The notes under the pieces are model-generated. The model was not told where the DNA came from, searched no databases, and was given only the letters and a program-made list of their open reading frames with translations. The position numbers and the translations under genes are program-made. A DNA stretch of 64,000 bases from Baylisascaris procyonis (lineage: Eukaryota; Nematoda; Chromadorea; Rhabditida; Ascarididae), in assembly GCA_037389465.1 (NCBI GenBank), contig JAZARR010000159.1:6230501-6294500 (forward strand). Reading direction: 5' to 3'. Shown piece after piece: positions 44,473-60,800 of the stretch; position 1 is the first letter of the stretch, and each line of letters begins with the position of its first letter.

Positions 44473-47400
44473 TCAGATATCGTTTCTTACTTAGCGTCGA
44501 CTTCAATGTGCTATAGTTAATCCATTGCTTAAGAATATCATAGATTCTCTTTGCTATCAAGCTAAAATATCGTTCAACAATTCGAGTAACGACATCATTT
44601 CCTACAAACACAGCAGGTTTTAATTTGTTCATTATAACGATAAACGCATAAAGCAACACTCCCATACGATAAGTGAAATCCAACAACATCATCATACATA
44701 ATGTTATCATGAAAGTTGTGCAAAATATACAAATTCAATAATGTGTAAATCAGAGGCGTCCAGATAGAAAGGAAAGCTTCCTCAGATATAGTTATTGATA
44801 ATGCATTACCAAATGGCAAGATTAATAATCCTTATTTGCGCAAACATGGATACCGTCAATGATTTACCACTTTTGAATTTGAAGTTATGAACTATTCTGA
44901 ATTTATGAATATCTCCAGTATGGTAAGGAACTCAGCCTCGCGGTTACCAATAGCGGTAACGAAGGAGACATTCCTAATCTGCATCTCTCCATTAATAACA
45001 GCTGAATTTCCGCTTTACAGTAAAAGCAGTTTATTTCCGCTCTATGTTATCAATAATATCTTTTGTTTTAGCGATTATTTATGCAGTGAGCTATATCCCA
45101 ATTTTGTATACGGTAAAATAACACTTTATCGAGGATAATTTCATTATGGGCGTTAAGGCATCGTTTTGTAGCAAAAATGCAAAACAAAAAAGCTTTCTAA
45201 AATATCAATTAAACCAAGAAGCATAATGTATTCAATCACAACTGATTCGTTGAAGAATTGGTTGAAACGAAAATAAGTAATTAACTTTAGCACGCACCTT
45301 CTTTTATTTTGCGAAATACTTTCATCAGTAGCTTTACAATTTGACATAGACAATACTGAAGCTTGGCAAATTCATTGCGTAATTATGAAAGCTTAAGTCG
45401 GAATAATGTCAAGGCTTATTCGTGATATTTGAGAATATTTTCAATAGTTTTATGAGTTTACATAAACAATGCTAAGACCGTAATAGCACAACCGAAAAAG
45501 GTGTATTGGTAAGGTAAATAGTAGCTGCATTAAAGCAGTCCCGTAACTGACATTAGAATATTTATTTGTACATTGGCTTTCGTTTTGACTCTACTAGATA
45601 TATCGTGTTTTCCTATTGGTAGATGAGATGGCGATTCATGTTAGTCAAACCTGCCTTTTGTTTTCCTTCATTTTTCTGTGTTTGCCGCATTCATTTCGCT
45701 GGTAGATTGACAATTCAGACCAATAACATATCACACATTTCAATTCATGCTATCAACATCGAACACTGTCACAACTGGTCCTGGTGCCATTCTGAAGAGG
45801 TTATCCACTTTGCACAAAAAGGCCAACCTTAGAAGCCAACCAATCTTTTTCACTTGCTCTCGGTATTCCTTCTAGAACTTCATTTCTTATGTGTTTTTTC
45901 CCGTTTCGGTCTCACCATTCCGGTCTACTAGGTGATAAACCAATACTCCTTGTCGCAGCGCTAGATTACCTAAGTTGCTTTCAACGTTTCCTTTTTGTTC
46001 TCAACCTGCCTCCAAATATGTCTTCATATCAGGGGGACAGTATAATAATGAGATGTTTAATGCGATTGCTGCAAACGCTACGAATCGATGAAGCGTTGAC
46101 TAAAACTTTTAGAGAATATCTGAGAAAGCCTGTGGAATTTTTTTTAAATCATTGGAAAACGAAGAGTGAATTGATAAAGGATTCAATTAATATCACAAGT
46201 AGGCAATTAGTTAATGTTTGTCCTAACAACAATATTTCTTCGTTATTTGTAACACACCATGTAACGCAAAGCAAAGAAATGTTTTATAATAACACATATG
46301 TTTATTAGCAGTAATATCTGTGATTAATGTAGCATTAAGATATTTTCTCTGTTTCTCGTCTGCAAAAGGTGAGAATGAGAAAGCGGTGATGAATTGTGGG
46401 CTCTTCAGTAGCTACGGAAATCAAATTCAATGACGTGGATGTCATGTAACAAGCACTTTAACTGAATAAGCCTGAAGTGTTTCACAAAAGCCCTTCAACC
46501 CACTCGGCAAACAGGGCAAAAAATTAATTTTGTCTCACTCAGCTAGCTGAACACATTTTCTAACGCAAAAAGATACATCGAAATTGTAACGACGGGAATC
46601 ATAGCATCCAGCTCAGCGATATAGGATGGGGTGGGTAGAGGGAGGTGGGGAATTGTGATTTCAGATGGTAATGGAATCCCTGATCGGATTTCGACGCCAT
46701 GTCGGCGATTTTGATTAAGGTTTTAGTTTTATGTGTTTAATTTGTCCTTGTTATTCAATAGCCTCTCTTCTCATCTCGCCTAAACAGCATCACTAATTGC
46801 CTATTGCACCAATGAATATTGGAGTTTTCTTCCTTGAGAATGAGTGCACTCTTATTTTGAGAGCTAAAAACATTGCCGAAGGCGTGAAAATTCGGTGCTG
46901 CTTTATTATGTATAGGATGATAGAATTTTACTATACACAATTTTTATTCAGTCAGTTAACTACTGAAGAGTTAACGCACGATACTCGAAACCTATACCGC
47001 TAGGAAATATGCACTCAAAGAAACTCAAAAAAAAAAAATGCGGATTTGCTTTAGTGCAGTGCGCTCAATTAAATATCCGTTTTCACTTAATCGATCTCAG
47101 AAATGCTCTAATTTTATTTCGCCTTCCTAAAATATTTGTAAACATAATGCAATTTCCCTTTTCTTTTTGTGATGTGCATTTCACTACCATAAGAACAAAC
47201 AAATTTAAAGTTTAATTTTGGTTCCGCGTGGATGCTGCCGATTTCATAGGAACGCAATTTATCCTAATACAATATATTTGCTTACTGATAGATTTATATT
47301 GGTAGCAAACATTTAAACGAGTTACTCCTTGTTTAATGACTCTCGACATGAAACAATCGGACGCAGGCAACTTCACTTCCAGCGTGGGGGATACCTAGAA

Positions 47401-49425
47401 GAATTCCATTTAAAAGGAAAGCCAGCATAAGAAAGAAATTCTCTCAGAGGAAAATGAGCGATGTCGAGCGGTATTAGAGGAACAGTTCTAACATTAATGT
47501 TCAAAATTGTTTTTCTCAAGAATTCTTTAGGTTATGCGTTGGTAAACGAAGCTTACTGAACGTACTTACTGGATTTAAATCATACATTTCGATGTTTCAT
47601 TGCTCTTGTTTATTGCCTCAGTTATCAGAGTTTACATCGTGAATTCACTCGAAAGTGTTAATCCATAACATGGCTGTGATGTTTCTGAGGAGTGATCTCC
47701 GAGACGTTCATGGATTTCAATCAAAAATCAGTTTGGCTAAGAAAATGGCCACAATATTGCAATATCTTCTAAGATATATTTCTAGAAGGGAGCATTACTT
47801 CCGTGAGTTCGTAGTGATGGTTGACTTGGTTCACACAAAACATTGCTTATTGCTTTTGGCGTTAAAATTACTCAATATCTCAGCAGCTTGCTTCACGTAT
47901 TTGTGTGAGAATGTTGGTACAGCTCGATCTATTCATCCATATAAAATCAAATTCATGCGCTCGTGCTCATCCTACCTATGAAATGAATTTCCGTCTAGCT
48001 GTTCTTTCTTCCTAATGTTCAACAGTAAACCTAATTAAGACGTATTACGGGTCATAAAGCAGGGTTGAAATTTTGCTTGAGAGAATGCATGGCAAACAAA
48101 AAGCCAATGTGGAACTTCCTTTTTTTTAATTTCTGCTCATTTAAACACTTAAGGTTGCTGTCTTGCATGTGAGAGATTCTGAACACTCTATAAGAATACA
48201 TCAAACTTATGAGTTAATGCGTGAGGTTTATTGACAAGTGAAAGGAGAATGTACATCGCGTATTCCAATGAAGGCATAGCAAAGAACCTAGATTAAGCCT
48301 TCGATTCCGTTTAAACCATTCCCTTCTAGGCCTTTCTTCCTCTTTCTCTCTGCTTTCTCTTCCTTGGTCGAGAATATCTCAACTGCAGGACTGCAGCATT
48401 TTAATAATTCAACTAGTGTGTTGGGTTAGAGGAGAGGTGGGAAAAGTTGCACGTTTATAGTAAATGCCTCCTTCCTTCACCAGCCACGCCAGCAACCGCC
48501 TATATTTTCAAGTTGTCACCTCCTGTTCCTCCCCACTACTCATTAGATGAAGACAAATATTTCCACGATTAGCTTTCTTTAGACGCGGCCGCGTTATTCG
48601 ACGTGCATGGAAACCGCGAAATCTGGACGAGGTCTGTTTAATTAGGCGATGAGGGGAAGGGGTCGCATGCATCCCATGTCTGCGTGCGCAAAGCTTCAGC
48701 GACGAAGTGAACTGACAAATAACCAACAGAAAAGAAATGGAACTGACAGTAAACTGCCGTGTTTACCAGTGCTCAAAAGAGTGGAAACTCATCTACTGAC
48801 CTGAACTGTAATCCTAAAATGTTTTACACGCCTGTTCCACCGTTTTTTTCTTATTGCTCACTTTCGCACATTTTTTCTTTGTACCGACCTGCTACCTATC
48901 TCACCGTCCAAACATGTTTGTATTAATCTACTTCCAACATTGGTGCAAACTTTTGACGCATCTCTTTTTTGTCGATCACTTCCACATGTTTCCGTAAGAA
49001 ACTGCGACCCATATTTAGCCTGTACAAGCGACTGTCATATGCGCTGCTAGTCATTATACCTCAGCGCAGGTGAACAGTACGCTCAGGGCTGTGGGCAGCT
49101 CGCCCGCGTTGAATTGTTCAACTGCTCCGAACGCGTCGTTCAGTACGCGTACGCGTATTAAAAAAAGCACGCGCATGCGCGCAAAGTAAGTAAGCTTCTC
49201 CCCCTTCCCCAACTAAAAAGTTCCAGAACTAAGAATATAACAGTTATTGGTTGAAAACAAAAATATGTCCGGCCAACTGTTTTAAGACCACTAGAATCGA
49301 TGCAATTGTTAAGCTCTAGGCTATCAGAAAGCACTTGCTTGTCAGTCGCCACTCGCCACCTGATGGATAGGAACGGAAGCTATTGACCAATGCAGACTGC
49401 CACTATGCCGAACACTTGTTAAGAA
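44473..49425. other. gene-poor stretch
   Basis: The longest open frames (+ 45889-46308, 139 codons; + 47655-47981, 108 codons; minus 44390-44710, over the hairpin) lack recognisable motifs and GC rise. A GC-rich patch at 48480-48720 is described separately. An ACGCGTACGCGT palindromic stretch followed by GCACGCGCATGCGCGC lies at 49140-49182. Confidence 0.3.
48490..48720. repeat. GC-rich patch with imperfect inverted halves, candidate MITE or regulatory element
   Basis: An island of high GC including GCGGCCGC. Its left part (CTCCCCACTACTCATTAGAT) and its right part read in reverse complement (CTTCCCCTCATCGCCTAATT) are similar. This suggests a degenerate terminal-inverted-repeat element of about 170 bp. 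An open frame on the minus strand (72 codons) is arginine/histidine-rich and not convincing. Confidence 0.3.
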
Positions 49426-49596
49426 ATGTGCCAGTTAAGAGGGTTCCTACTAGAAGTGGCCCTGGACGGAAATACAGTCGTCATCCTGAAAGACCCCATC
49501 CTTAATGTCGTCGACGCAAATGAAGAGATGACCATTGAGCATAAAAGGATTATCGAATACGAAATAAATATCTCTTTCAGCACTATTTCGCAATAA
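49426..49596 (+). CDS. small open frame with protein-like text, unidentified
   Basis: 56 codons from ATG 49426 to TAA 49596: MCQLRGFLLEVALDGNTVVI, then LKDPILNVVDANEEMTIEHK. Alternating hydrophobic strands and acidic residues look coding-like. An acceptor-like TGTGCCAG lies at its start. No partner exon or family recognised. It may be a piece of a gene or a transposon relic. Confidence 0.22.
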   Translation: MCQLRGFLLEVALDGNTVVILKDPILNVVDANEEMTIEHKRIIEYEINISFSTISQ

Positions 49597-50698
49597 AATA
49601 GACATATTTTTTCGGAAGATCTACGGACTGAATGAGAAAACGTACATATCAATCGTTTATATGCGTCCATTGCAGCGTATTTTTATCAAAAGCGAGCACT
49701 ACTTAAATTCTCATTGACCTCTGACATTCTTTCTTACGAAGCCAGATCTGATTTCGGATGTACTACTACGCCGTGGTATTTTAAGCTGGTGCGTTTTTCT
49801 GATGTTCTGTTTAAAATACTACTTCCAGTGTCGGCATGATTCACGTAGTCTTTTGAGGGTTAACCGTGTATCTTCCGCCTCAACAACATGCGCCGAAGTA
49901 GGAGGAAATCTGGTGCATAATTTCTTCTGATCATATCATCGATCTTAAGAGTTCCTATTCTCAAGTTTCTCGCGAAAACTGCAGCAGCTTCCGACTGGTT
50001 GCTCCATCCTTATCTCTAACGTTTTATTATTTCGGCTTCATATGAGATGCATTGAGGTTGCATTGAGATTGCAATACCTGCTGATTGCGAAGTTTTCGAC
50101 TGCCGATATTTTTTCGGTAGACTCCTTCGAGTTGCGGGGTTTTAAGCTAAAAACCGAAATATCAAGGCATGATGGTGGAGCCGTAACAAATCGCCATGGA
50201 CGTAATTAAACCTTTACGTCATTGGTAGCGTTTTGTACAGCCCTACCTGCATATTGGTCGAGAAAAACCCTTCTTCATTAATTGGGAAACTCCAAAGTGT
50301 TAGCGTTTTTTAACCTCAGAATGAGAGAGATATTTAGTCTCATAATAATTGTGGTACTTTAGAAACCTTTAGATGCCTTGAAGGCTCTGGAGATAAAGAT
50401 TAATGCCCGCAGCAAATCAAAACTATAGAGCGCTTTACAGGTGTTAATGACCCAAGGAAGAGAAACACAACATACATTTTATAAAGCGCTCAACGATCAG
50501 AAAATGCAACGTTATGAAATTGAAACATAAACATTATTTGACTTGAAAGACTTGAAGGCTTTCACAAGGACACGGACAAAAGGGAACGGATCGTCGCATA
50601 GAACAGGCGCGAATATGCAGTTGTTTTTGTTGGCAGGCATTGCAAAGCATAAGTAATCACCAGTCATACTGCTTGGTTTGGACGAACGTTGCCAATGA

Positions 50699-50958
50699 CT
50701 AAGGCAATTGAGGAGACAGGTCTGGACAACGGAAACAACCCCTGCACATAGAACTGAATCTGAGCATCTTTGGGGGAATCTTAACCAATTCTGTAGATGA
50801 GACATGCATACGTCAAAATATAAAGAACGCTTTCAAGTGACAACAGTGACGGAAAAATCTGTGCTGTAAGCTGCTATTAATGTACAAAATAAAAGAAACA
50901 AACCTGCGGAATGGGCAACAGCGAACAGTAAGAATATCCATAAGGCTGCCGACATCAT
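50699..50958 (-). CDS. candidate two-exon gene for a small secreted peptide
   Basis: Exon 1 (50958-50904) encodes MMSAALWIFLLFAVAHSA plus one base, a textbook signal peptide, followed by donor GCAG|GTTTGT. Exon 2 (50790-50699, acceptor ATCTACAG) joins in phase and encodes ELVKIPPKMLRFSSMCRGCF, RCPDLSPQLP and a TAG. The product would be 48 residues, with about 30 after cleavage near SA|EL, containing CRGCFRC. Upstream (50960-51130) is an unusually GC-rich segment that could be promoter or 5' UTR. A longer competing frame overlaps exon 2 (minus 50512-50805, Cys-containing), so other splice forms are possible. Product family unknown. The signal peptide is the only strong evidence. Confidence 0.38.
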
Positions 50959-51140
50959 CGCAGTAGTTGTTCCGAAGTGGCTGATCGGTCAGTAAAGAGG
51001 GTGTGGACCTGCTGAACACGCCCACTCCAACTATGACGCCCAATGGGCACGGCACATTCGACATTACGCTGCTCGCATGAAAATCCCGATGAGCACCTGT
51101 GCGGCGCATCGTCAAGACCTTTTCAAGTCGCGACACGCAA
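50959..51140 (-). promoter_or_regulatory. GC-rich segment upstream of the candidate secreted-peptide gene
   Basis: Markedly richer in GC than its surroundings, with CpG-containing words, directly upstream of the ATG at 50958 on the minus strand. No defined promoter motif was identified. It may instead be part of a dispersed repeat. Confidence 0.2.
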
Positions 51141-51330
51141 TCAGTGAACATGCGAGGAGCTGAACTACGGCATACATGGGCTTTAAAAAAAAACATGCAT
51201 GTGTAATATAAAACAGGTACAAACGACTTATGCGGAACACGACCAAATGGGGCATATGCGTATAAGCTTGTCAATGGAGCATACATCATGGATATGGACC
51301 ATAAAACATGTGACCCATGTATGGAACAGG

Positions 51331-54580
<3,250 letters not shown>

Positions 54581-54589
54581 TGTTCCTGT

Positions 54590-54800
54590 GTATATATGTT
54601 TGTTTGTCTTCTTCCGTTCGTGTGTGTTTGTCTGCTTCCGCTAACATATGTATGTGGGTGTTTGTCTGTGTCCCCTCGTATGTGTGTATGCGTTTGCTTG
54701 TCTGTGTATGTTGGTATGCATACGGGTATTTCTCTTTTCGTTCATCTGTTCGTATGCGTGCGTGTTTTTGCTTGTGCCATGTGCACGTCTAAGTGTTTGC
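54590..54800 (+). repeat. cryptic GT-rich low-complexity tract
   Basis: Degenerate TGTGTGT/TTTGTCTG/TATGTATG words over about 210 bp. They create long Cys/Val-rich open frames in all three + frames (up to 168 codons). Alternating purine-pyrimidine runs could favour Z-DNA. Not coding. Confidence 0.75.
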
Positions 54801-57800
54801 CTTTGGATGTTCGCATCGATCTGTGTTTTTCGGTCCCTCTTCTTCTGAATTTCATTACCTCATATTCAGCCGAAATGAAATTGCAGGACAGGTGGATAAA
54901 CAGACATGACGTTTCAGCAATGAGCCTTTACGAAGGAAATTTGCAGAGGCGCATATCAAGGAACTACCTACGTTGTTTCACAGCACATATTTTGCGCTTA
55001 AAAATAGGGAAAATTGACTAACGATTTTTGTTTAAGAAAACGGAATTGAAAACGCGACGTCTGTGCAAAAACATCATATACAATCCTTAATTGCACTTGT
55101 AAGTGTGAGTGTATTCAAGAATTATAACACTAATATCTAACGTTGAAATGTTTAGCAACTATTCATTGTTGTCTGCGTACAGCGAAAAAACCTACTGAAA
55201 TCTTAAAGGTAACTCGGAAAGTTATGTTGCTACTGTTTCTCGACCGTAGAAGGATCGTGAGAAATTCGACTAACCGATGAGATCGGGCCGAATGAATGCG
55301 CCAAAATTCCGGAATTTCAACAATCCAATGAAGAGTACTCTTGAAGAAGCAACCTTTACACCATCTTACCAAAGTAAAGAAAGCAAAAATAGGAGCGATA
55401 TGATGCATAAAGTAATCAGTGAAAAACATCAGAATCAATGTTGCGAACATATTCCGAAAGGCAGATAATAATGCACTACGTTGCTGCTGGTATTGCTGAA
55501 GCAGTTCGGGCTGAGAAGAGTTTGTGCAATCATCCCTCTTTGAGAACTCATGGGATTTATTGCTTCAGCTCTCTGATCTTCGATTCATGATATAATAAAG
55601 CAGTGAACGTTGATTGCTTCATTCTCACTAAACTTCAAATGCACCAGCGAAAATGGAGTTTTGCGTCACATAGCAAAGATGAAATCGTCGCATGTTATAC
55701 GCCTTTCAGGACTCGTCGAATGAATTGAAATTTGCGTGAATTCATTATATTATCACGAATAGACGAGATCATTCATAGGTGCGAAGTAGCGTGCCCTAAC
55801 CAGAAAATTTGCGTGAATAAAGTATCCTCTGTGATAGCAACAGCTATTCTTACGCCTGCACTTTGCTCCCAGTTAAACAAGTAAAATTTAAGGATGAAAA
55901 TCAAGAAAGTATGCTTGCAAATATTAGCTTCGACATTTTTCGATCAATTCAACTTTCTTTTTTATTTTGTTTAGGAAATTCTTTGCAGCAGAAGGTCAAA
56001 TGAACGCTCAGGTGAAAACGTTGAATTGTCCACTGAAAAAAGTGTACTTGTGGTGAATATCTAAAACTTAATAGGCGGATCAAAACTTCTATACATGCGC
56101 TGTGTGCACTATAAATGGTAACTTCGTAATGAAACCCTCAATTACTTTACCACCGAAGAAAATAACGAAAAGTACGCAGAAGCCGACCACGCCAAAAGTC
56201 GCCAACAACTGGTCATTGAAGACAATTACGGAGCTACACTGTCGGTACAAAAATTAACCCTGTTTCATTTTGGAGCTCTAGCAAATTTATGTAGCAGACA
56301 AAGGAATAAAGTGCTAAAGTCCCTCAGTCATCAGCTCACATTCAGGACCATAAAGCAGAGCAGATTTAGCAGAGGAAAAAGGCAAAAAAAATGATTGAAA
56401 GAGCTATAATGCAAATTGGAATTTTATGCTGAAATAAGATCGAAGAATATAATGGAAAGGATGAAGAAAGTCATAAAACAAGCTTTCTGAATAGAGAGGA
56501 AACCTTCTTCTATGTGACAATTTGAGCTACTCGACTAAGAAGGAATTCCTTAAGAAAAGCTTATCTGCAAGCAACAATGAGAAAGTTGAAGCAATAGCAG
56601 AAAATACCAAAGAAATGGCAAAGTTTAAAAAATAAAATTAATAGTTTATACTGTTAAAAAAATTTGCCTTCACTGTGAACAGACTCGGTTACAGTCTTCA
56701 AACTACCAATCATCAGCATTACTTTGCTATGAGAGATAATGTCCTCACTAACAAATGTTCGAGCGTCAAAATAGTAACTTCCATCGGTGATATTAATGCT
56801 GACATTTGAAGTTTACTGCTCTGCAAATATCTGCTCTTCAAGGACCCTATCAGAGTATCAGAAAATGCCAATAAGATTCGTGAACAACGCTGCGCTTACA
56901 AATCCTATAGAAAAGAGGGATATAGGATAGCAACGTTAAGCTATGAGCTGTATTCCAACCACTGAAGCAAACCTGCAACCAAAAAATTTCTATTTCATTT
57001 ATATCTGCAAGAGACTGGGAGAAATCCATCTTCAGAAATTGAATGCCGAGCTTGATAAAATAAAGTTGGACGAATTATGCCCCAAGATTCGGCAAAAAAT
57101 TTAGTGGAGGGAGTGGCGAATTCTGTGAAAAGGCCATAAAATTTTTGAACAACAGCCTGCGTTACAATGAGAAAGCTAAAATAAGAGAAGTAACATGGTT
57201 GCAAATAGGAAATAAAAGCATATCTTCAAAGAAGTAACCAGACGCTATAAAATGATGCTTTAAAAGGTTTTAAAAACATCAGAAGTTCTGTTACGAGCAA
57301 GTTGATGGAGAATGAAAAAGAACGGATGAATAGGCAGTTCAAAAGCTGCAGGATGGACGTACAGAACACATGGGAAAGCTAACGGATGTGAACTAACAAT
57401 GCGAAATTGCGAAATTTTGGCAGAAAGGAACTGGATAACGGCGTTGGATGGGCGAATGTACATCGTCTCTGTCCGCAATCCCAGCGGGCGAACTCCAATT
57501 CTTGCTATGCAACCGTTTTCGAAAAAGATGAAGATGTCAAGGATTAGAGAGGCATCCCAAGCAAATAAAGCTGAGGGAATAGTTGCAACGGAGTGACAGC
57601 GATCGGCGGCTAGAAGGGGCTTGCAGAACGATGAGATAGACTACAACACATAAATGTGGATAAAGGGCAAAGCTGTCTTGTTTCGGTTAATGGAGATATA
57701 CGAACGTAGAGCAAAATTTGGGTTTACCCTGAAGTTTACGAAGTGTATGGATGCGAAACAATAGCAAAAGGAAGGCGGTGAGTTGACGAATAAAGGAGAC

Positions 57801-60800
57801 ATGGAAAAGAGTTGACGCTGACGATCTTATACAAGGCCTTCAACCAGCGACATGATGACCTCCTTCGAACAGTTCACGCAGAAGATGCAAATTCTTACGA
57901 CGGCTATGACACGCAAAGGACGAAAAGCATTTCAGCCTTTTTTTTTGTGCTGGCTCATTCCTTGTTGCTCATTGTAGCCAAACTGAAGCAAAATCCATAT
58001 TGCTTCCCATTAGCCATCCGACGACTTTCGAGTTCCACTAAAGCATCACACGATAGTTGACTGTCATCCTCTGTTCTGAATTCATTTTGTACAGCTCTGT
58101 TACCTACAGCCGTCCCCTTATCTTGCTATGTTATGATAACGTTAACAACCCATTGAGGAATTTGCTCGCTTCACCTGGCCCTATCGAATGCACAAAATTG
58201 AATGCACAAACCTCGGAAGTTCAAAAACGTAAAACTGCTCAATTTACTCTACTTGTGATGTTCGGCAATGTCGGCCATACTCTCAAACTTTGCCGATTTT
58301 GAATAATATTGGAAGAGTGGCTTGAATTTTTGAAAAATCTTAAGGTTGTTTCATCCAACAGTCATCTGTATGAGCAGAAACGCTTTAACTTTCGAAATTA
58401 CGGAACTGTTAAATTGCATTTCTGCTCTCGTCCTTCCAGTAGAGTGTCTAATCAGTCAAATATGATAGACGTTGTGGAACACGACCCTGATGGAAAACTA
58501 AAATGTGTTGCTAAGCCATCAGATGGTTGTCCATTATGAAGCCAAAGCGTTTTGCTTCCCTTCTTATGGCGTCCTTCGCCCTGGTTGTTTGCTTTCCCCA
58601 TATCTATTTAGGATTTTTTAGACCCAATTTACAAGTTCTTGGGCGATCACTTGGACCACTCCTTCCCCATGACGAATTCATTTGCTAGAAACTCCGCAGT
58701 GCTTTTCGTTCCAGGCGAATATAGACTGAACAAACCACAGCTTCTTCACTCACACTTTTTCCTGACCTTTGTTTCCATGGTTTCCCTTGTGCTGTATTTT
58801 CAAAGGAACGCCCTTATTTGCAATCACGAGTTCATCTTAGCTGTGGCTGCTATATTGTTGTTTATTTAGGCTGTATGCTCATTACAGCTATTGGAAAGCA
58901 GTTAGATGAAGGGGAATTGCACTAATCAAGCGAAGTCCTACATTATCTGTGCGACAAATATTTACCAACAGAACTACAGTTTATTTGGGCTATATGTTGA
59001 GACAAAATCCGCTCGATTTTTACCGACCGATATTTTCGATCGGTAGAATCTACCGACGGGTTTTTTCGATTGCAGCCGGGATTCGGTTTACACTAAATGC
59101 CCTCGTGGGTGATCAACCATCATTTCTGAAAATGCATTTACCTTCTACCAACAGCTAGTTTAAGTGCAACACCTCCGGCTGGTTGCCCAGCGAAAAAATT
59201 TCAATGGGCTGCCATCATTAAACGAACGATAAACATGGCTCTGCGCATATAGCACACCATCGTTTAAGAAGTCCAGGATGCTTGCAAGAAAGCGTCATCT
59301 TAAGCTCACATATGTATTCGCCGAACTGAGTCATGCCTGAAATGCTTTTATTGCACTACTCTTAAGGTTGTCAAATTCAAAAAGACAAAATACAGCACCT
59401 TTGTGAGTGAAGCACCTTTGCTTCCCAGTTACGGTTCGGTGCGTACGCTGCGTGAATTCAGTGACACACTAATGAGCCTACTCAACACATTCTTCAGACC
59501 CACACTGATTTCGGTAATCAAACCTCCGATCTTTTACTCTCGCTCCCATTGTCCCATTCATGCAACCTTTTGTTCGCCTTTCATTCACTCTCTACAAATG
59601 CGCTGCATAAATAATCGGCTGTAAATTTATGAAAGCATGAACAATATTTAAAAACAAAACTTTTATTAAAGAGAATAACCAAATAGAGCGAACAAGCTTA
59701 TGCGCAACTCAAGGACATCAGCGTCAAGAGGAACAGATAGCGCTCAGAAAAAAAGAGACCAAAGCCAGGCGCGAACCATCTTATAGGCAGCGCTAGTGAA
59801 AGCTTTTATATAAACATACAGTGGTCACAAGAGAAAAAACAAAGCATAAGAAATTTTTTTTACCATTTCACAGAGCAATGAATCACACGGCGCAAAATCA
59901 TACATAACTTTTCTTAAGACTCAAACGAGCAATATAATATACACAAACAACGCATATATCATCAACACCTTTCTTATGGGTTATTTATGCTAAAAAGAAA
60001 AAACGGCAGACAATTCCACAGAGGCAGAAGAGCTACCTATCACCTCAATCTAGCATTTCATTCCCCATCGAAGTTTTCATATTCTGAATGCGACAAAACA
60101 TAAGCAGTGAAGACAAGCAACTAATGATTTCCCAAAAATTCGCAGCGACCAGCTTCAATTCTTTATCAGAATTACATCAGAGCGATTTTTCGATTCATTT
60201 AAACGAGGAGAAATCACCTACATAAAAATATCACCCTTTTGTGTTCATATGATAGAAAAACTTTTCCAATTCGCCGTCATTAAACTTATAATCGTTACGA
60301 TGGCTAGGTTTTGCTTAATCTTTTTTCCCTGGATAATACAATGGAATATCTCTAGGTCATTGTACATGCGAATATGTATTAAATCAAAAAAAGCCCCCAA
60401 AAAACGAGTATGAAAACAAAAGCGATCAAGAATAATATACTGAAAAGAATAAGCCGGAGTTCGGAAACAAATAAACATATCAGTGGTGTTTTGAATAACG
60501 AAATTATTTGCTGCGGAAATTCAACCTCTTCTTCAAACCTAAACCACTATAGCTGCTAATAATTGAACAGCTCGAAAAAAAAGTTCGATAAGCAATCAAC
60601 TACGAATTCGGTCATACTTAGGACGCTGCTGCATAATGCCATAATGCTCGGCATTTCAATCGCGTTGTGATGACACTCATCAAAGCTAAAAGCCTTAAGC
60701 AAATGAAATCAGTCAATTTCGTTCGGAGTGCTCAATGGGAAAAATAATATGGAAAATTTCTGCGATTTTTCTGAAATTCTAAGAGAAATTATTTCCACGC

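Noticed and set aside
45889..46308. + open frame of 139 codons
   Set aside because: AT-rich with no domain text, no clear acceptor or donor, and no GC rise. Consistent with chance.
50813..51289. Minus-strand open frame of 158 codons
   Set aside because: It covers the GC-rich segment and the signal-peptide exon in another frame. No motif, biased composition, and the signal-peptide frame is a better explanation of the same DNA.
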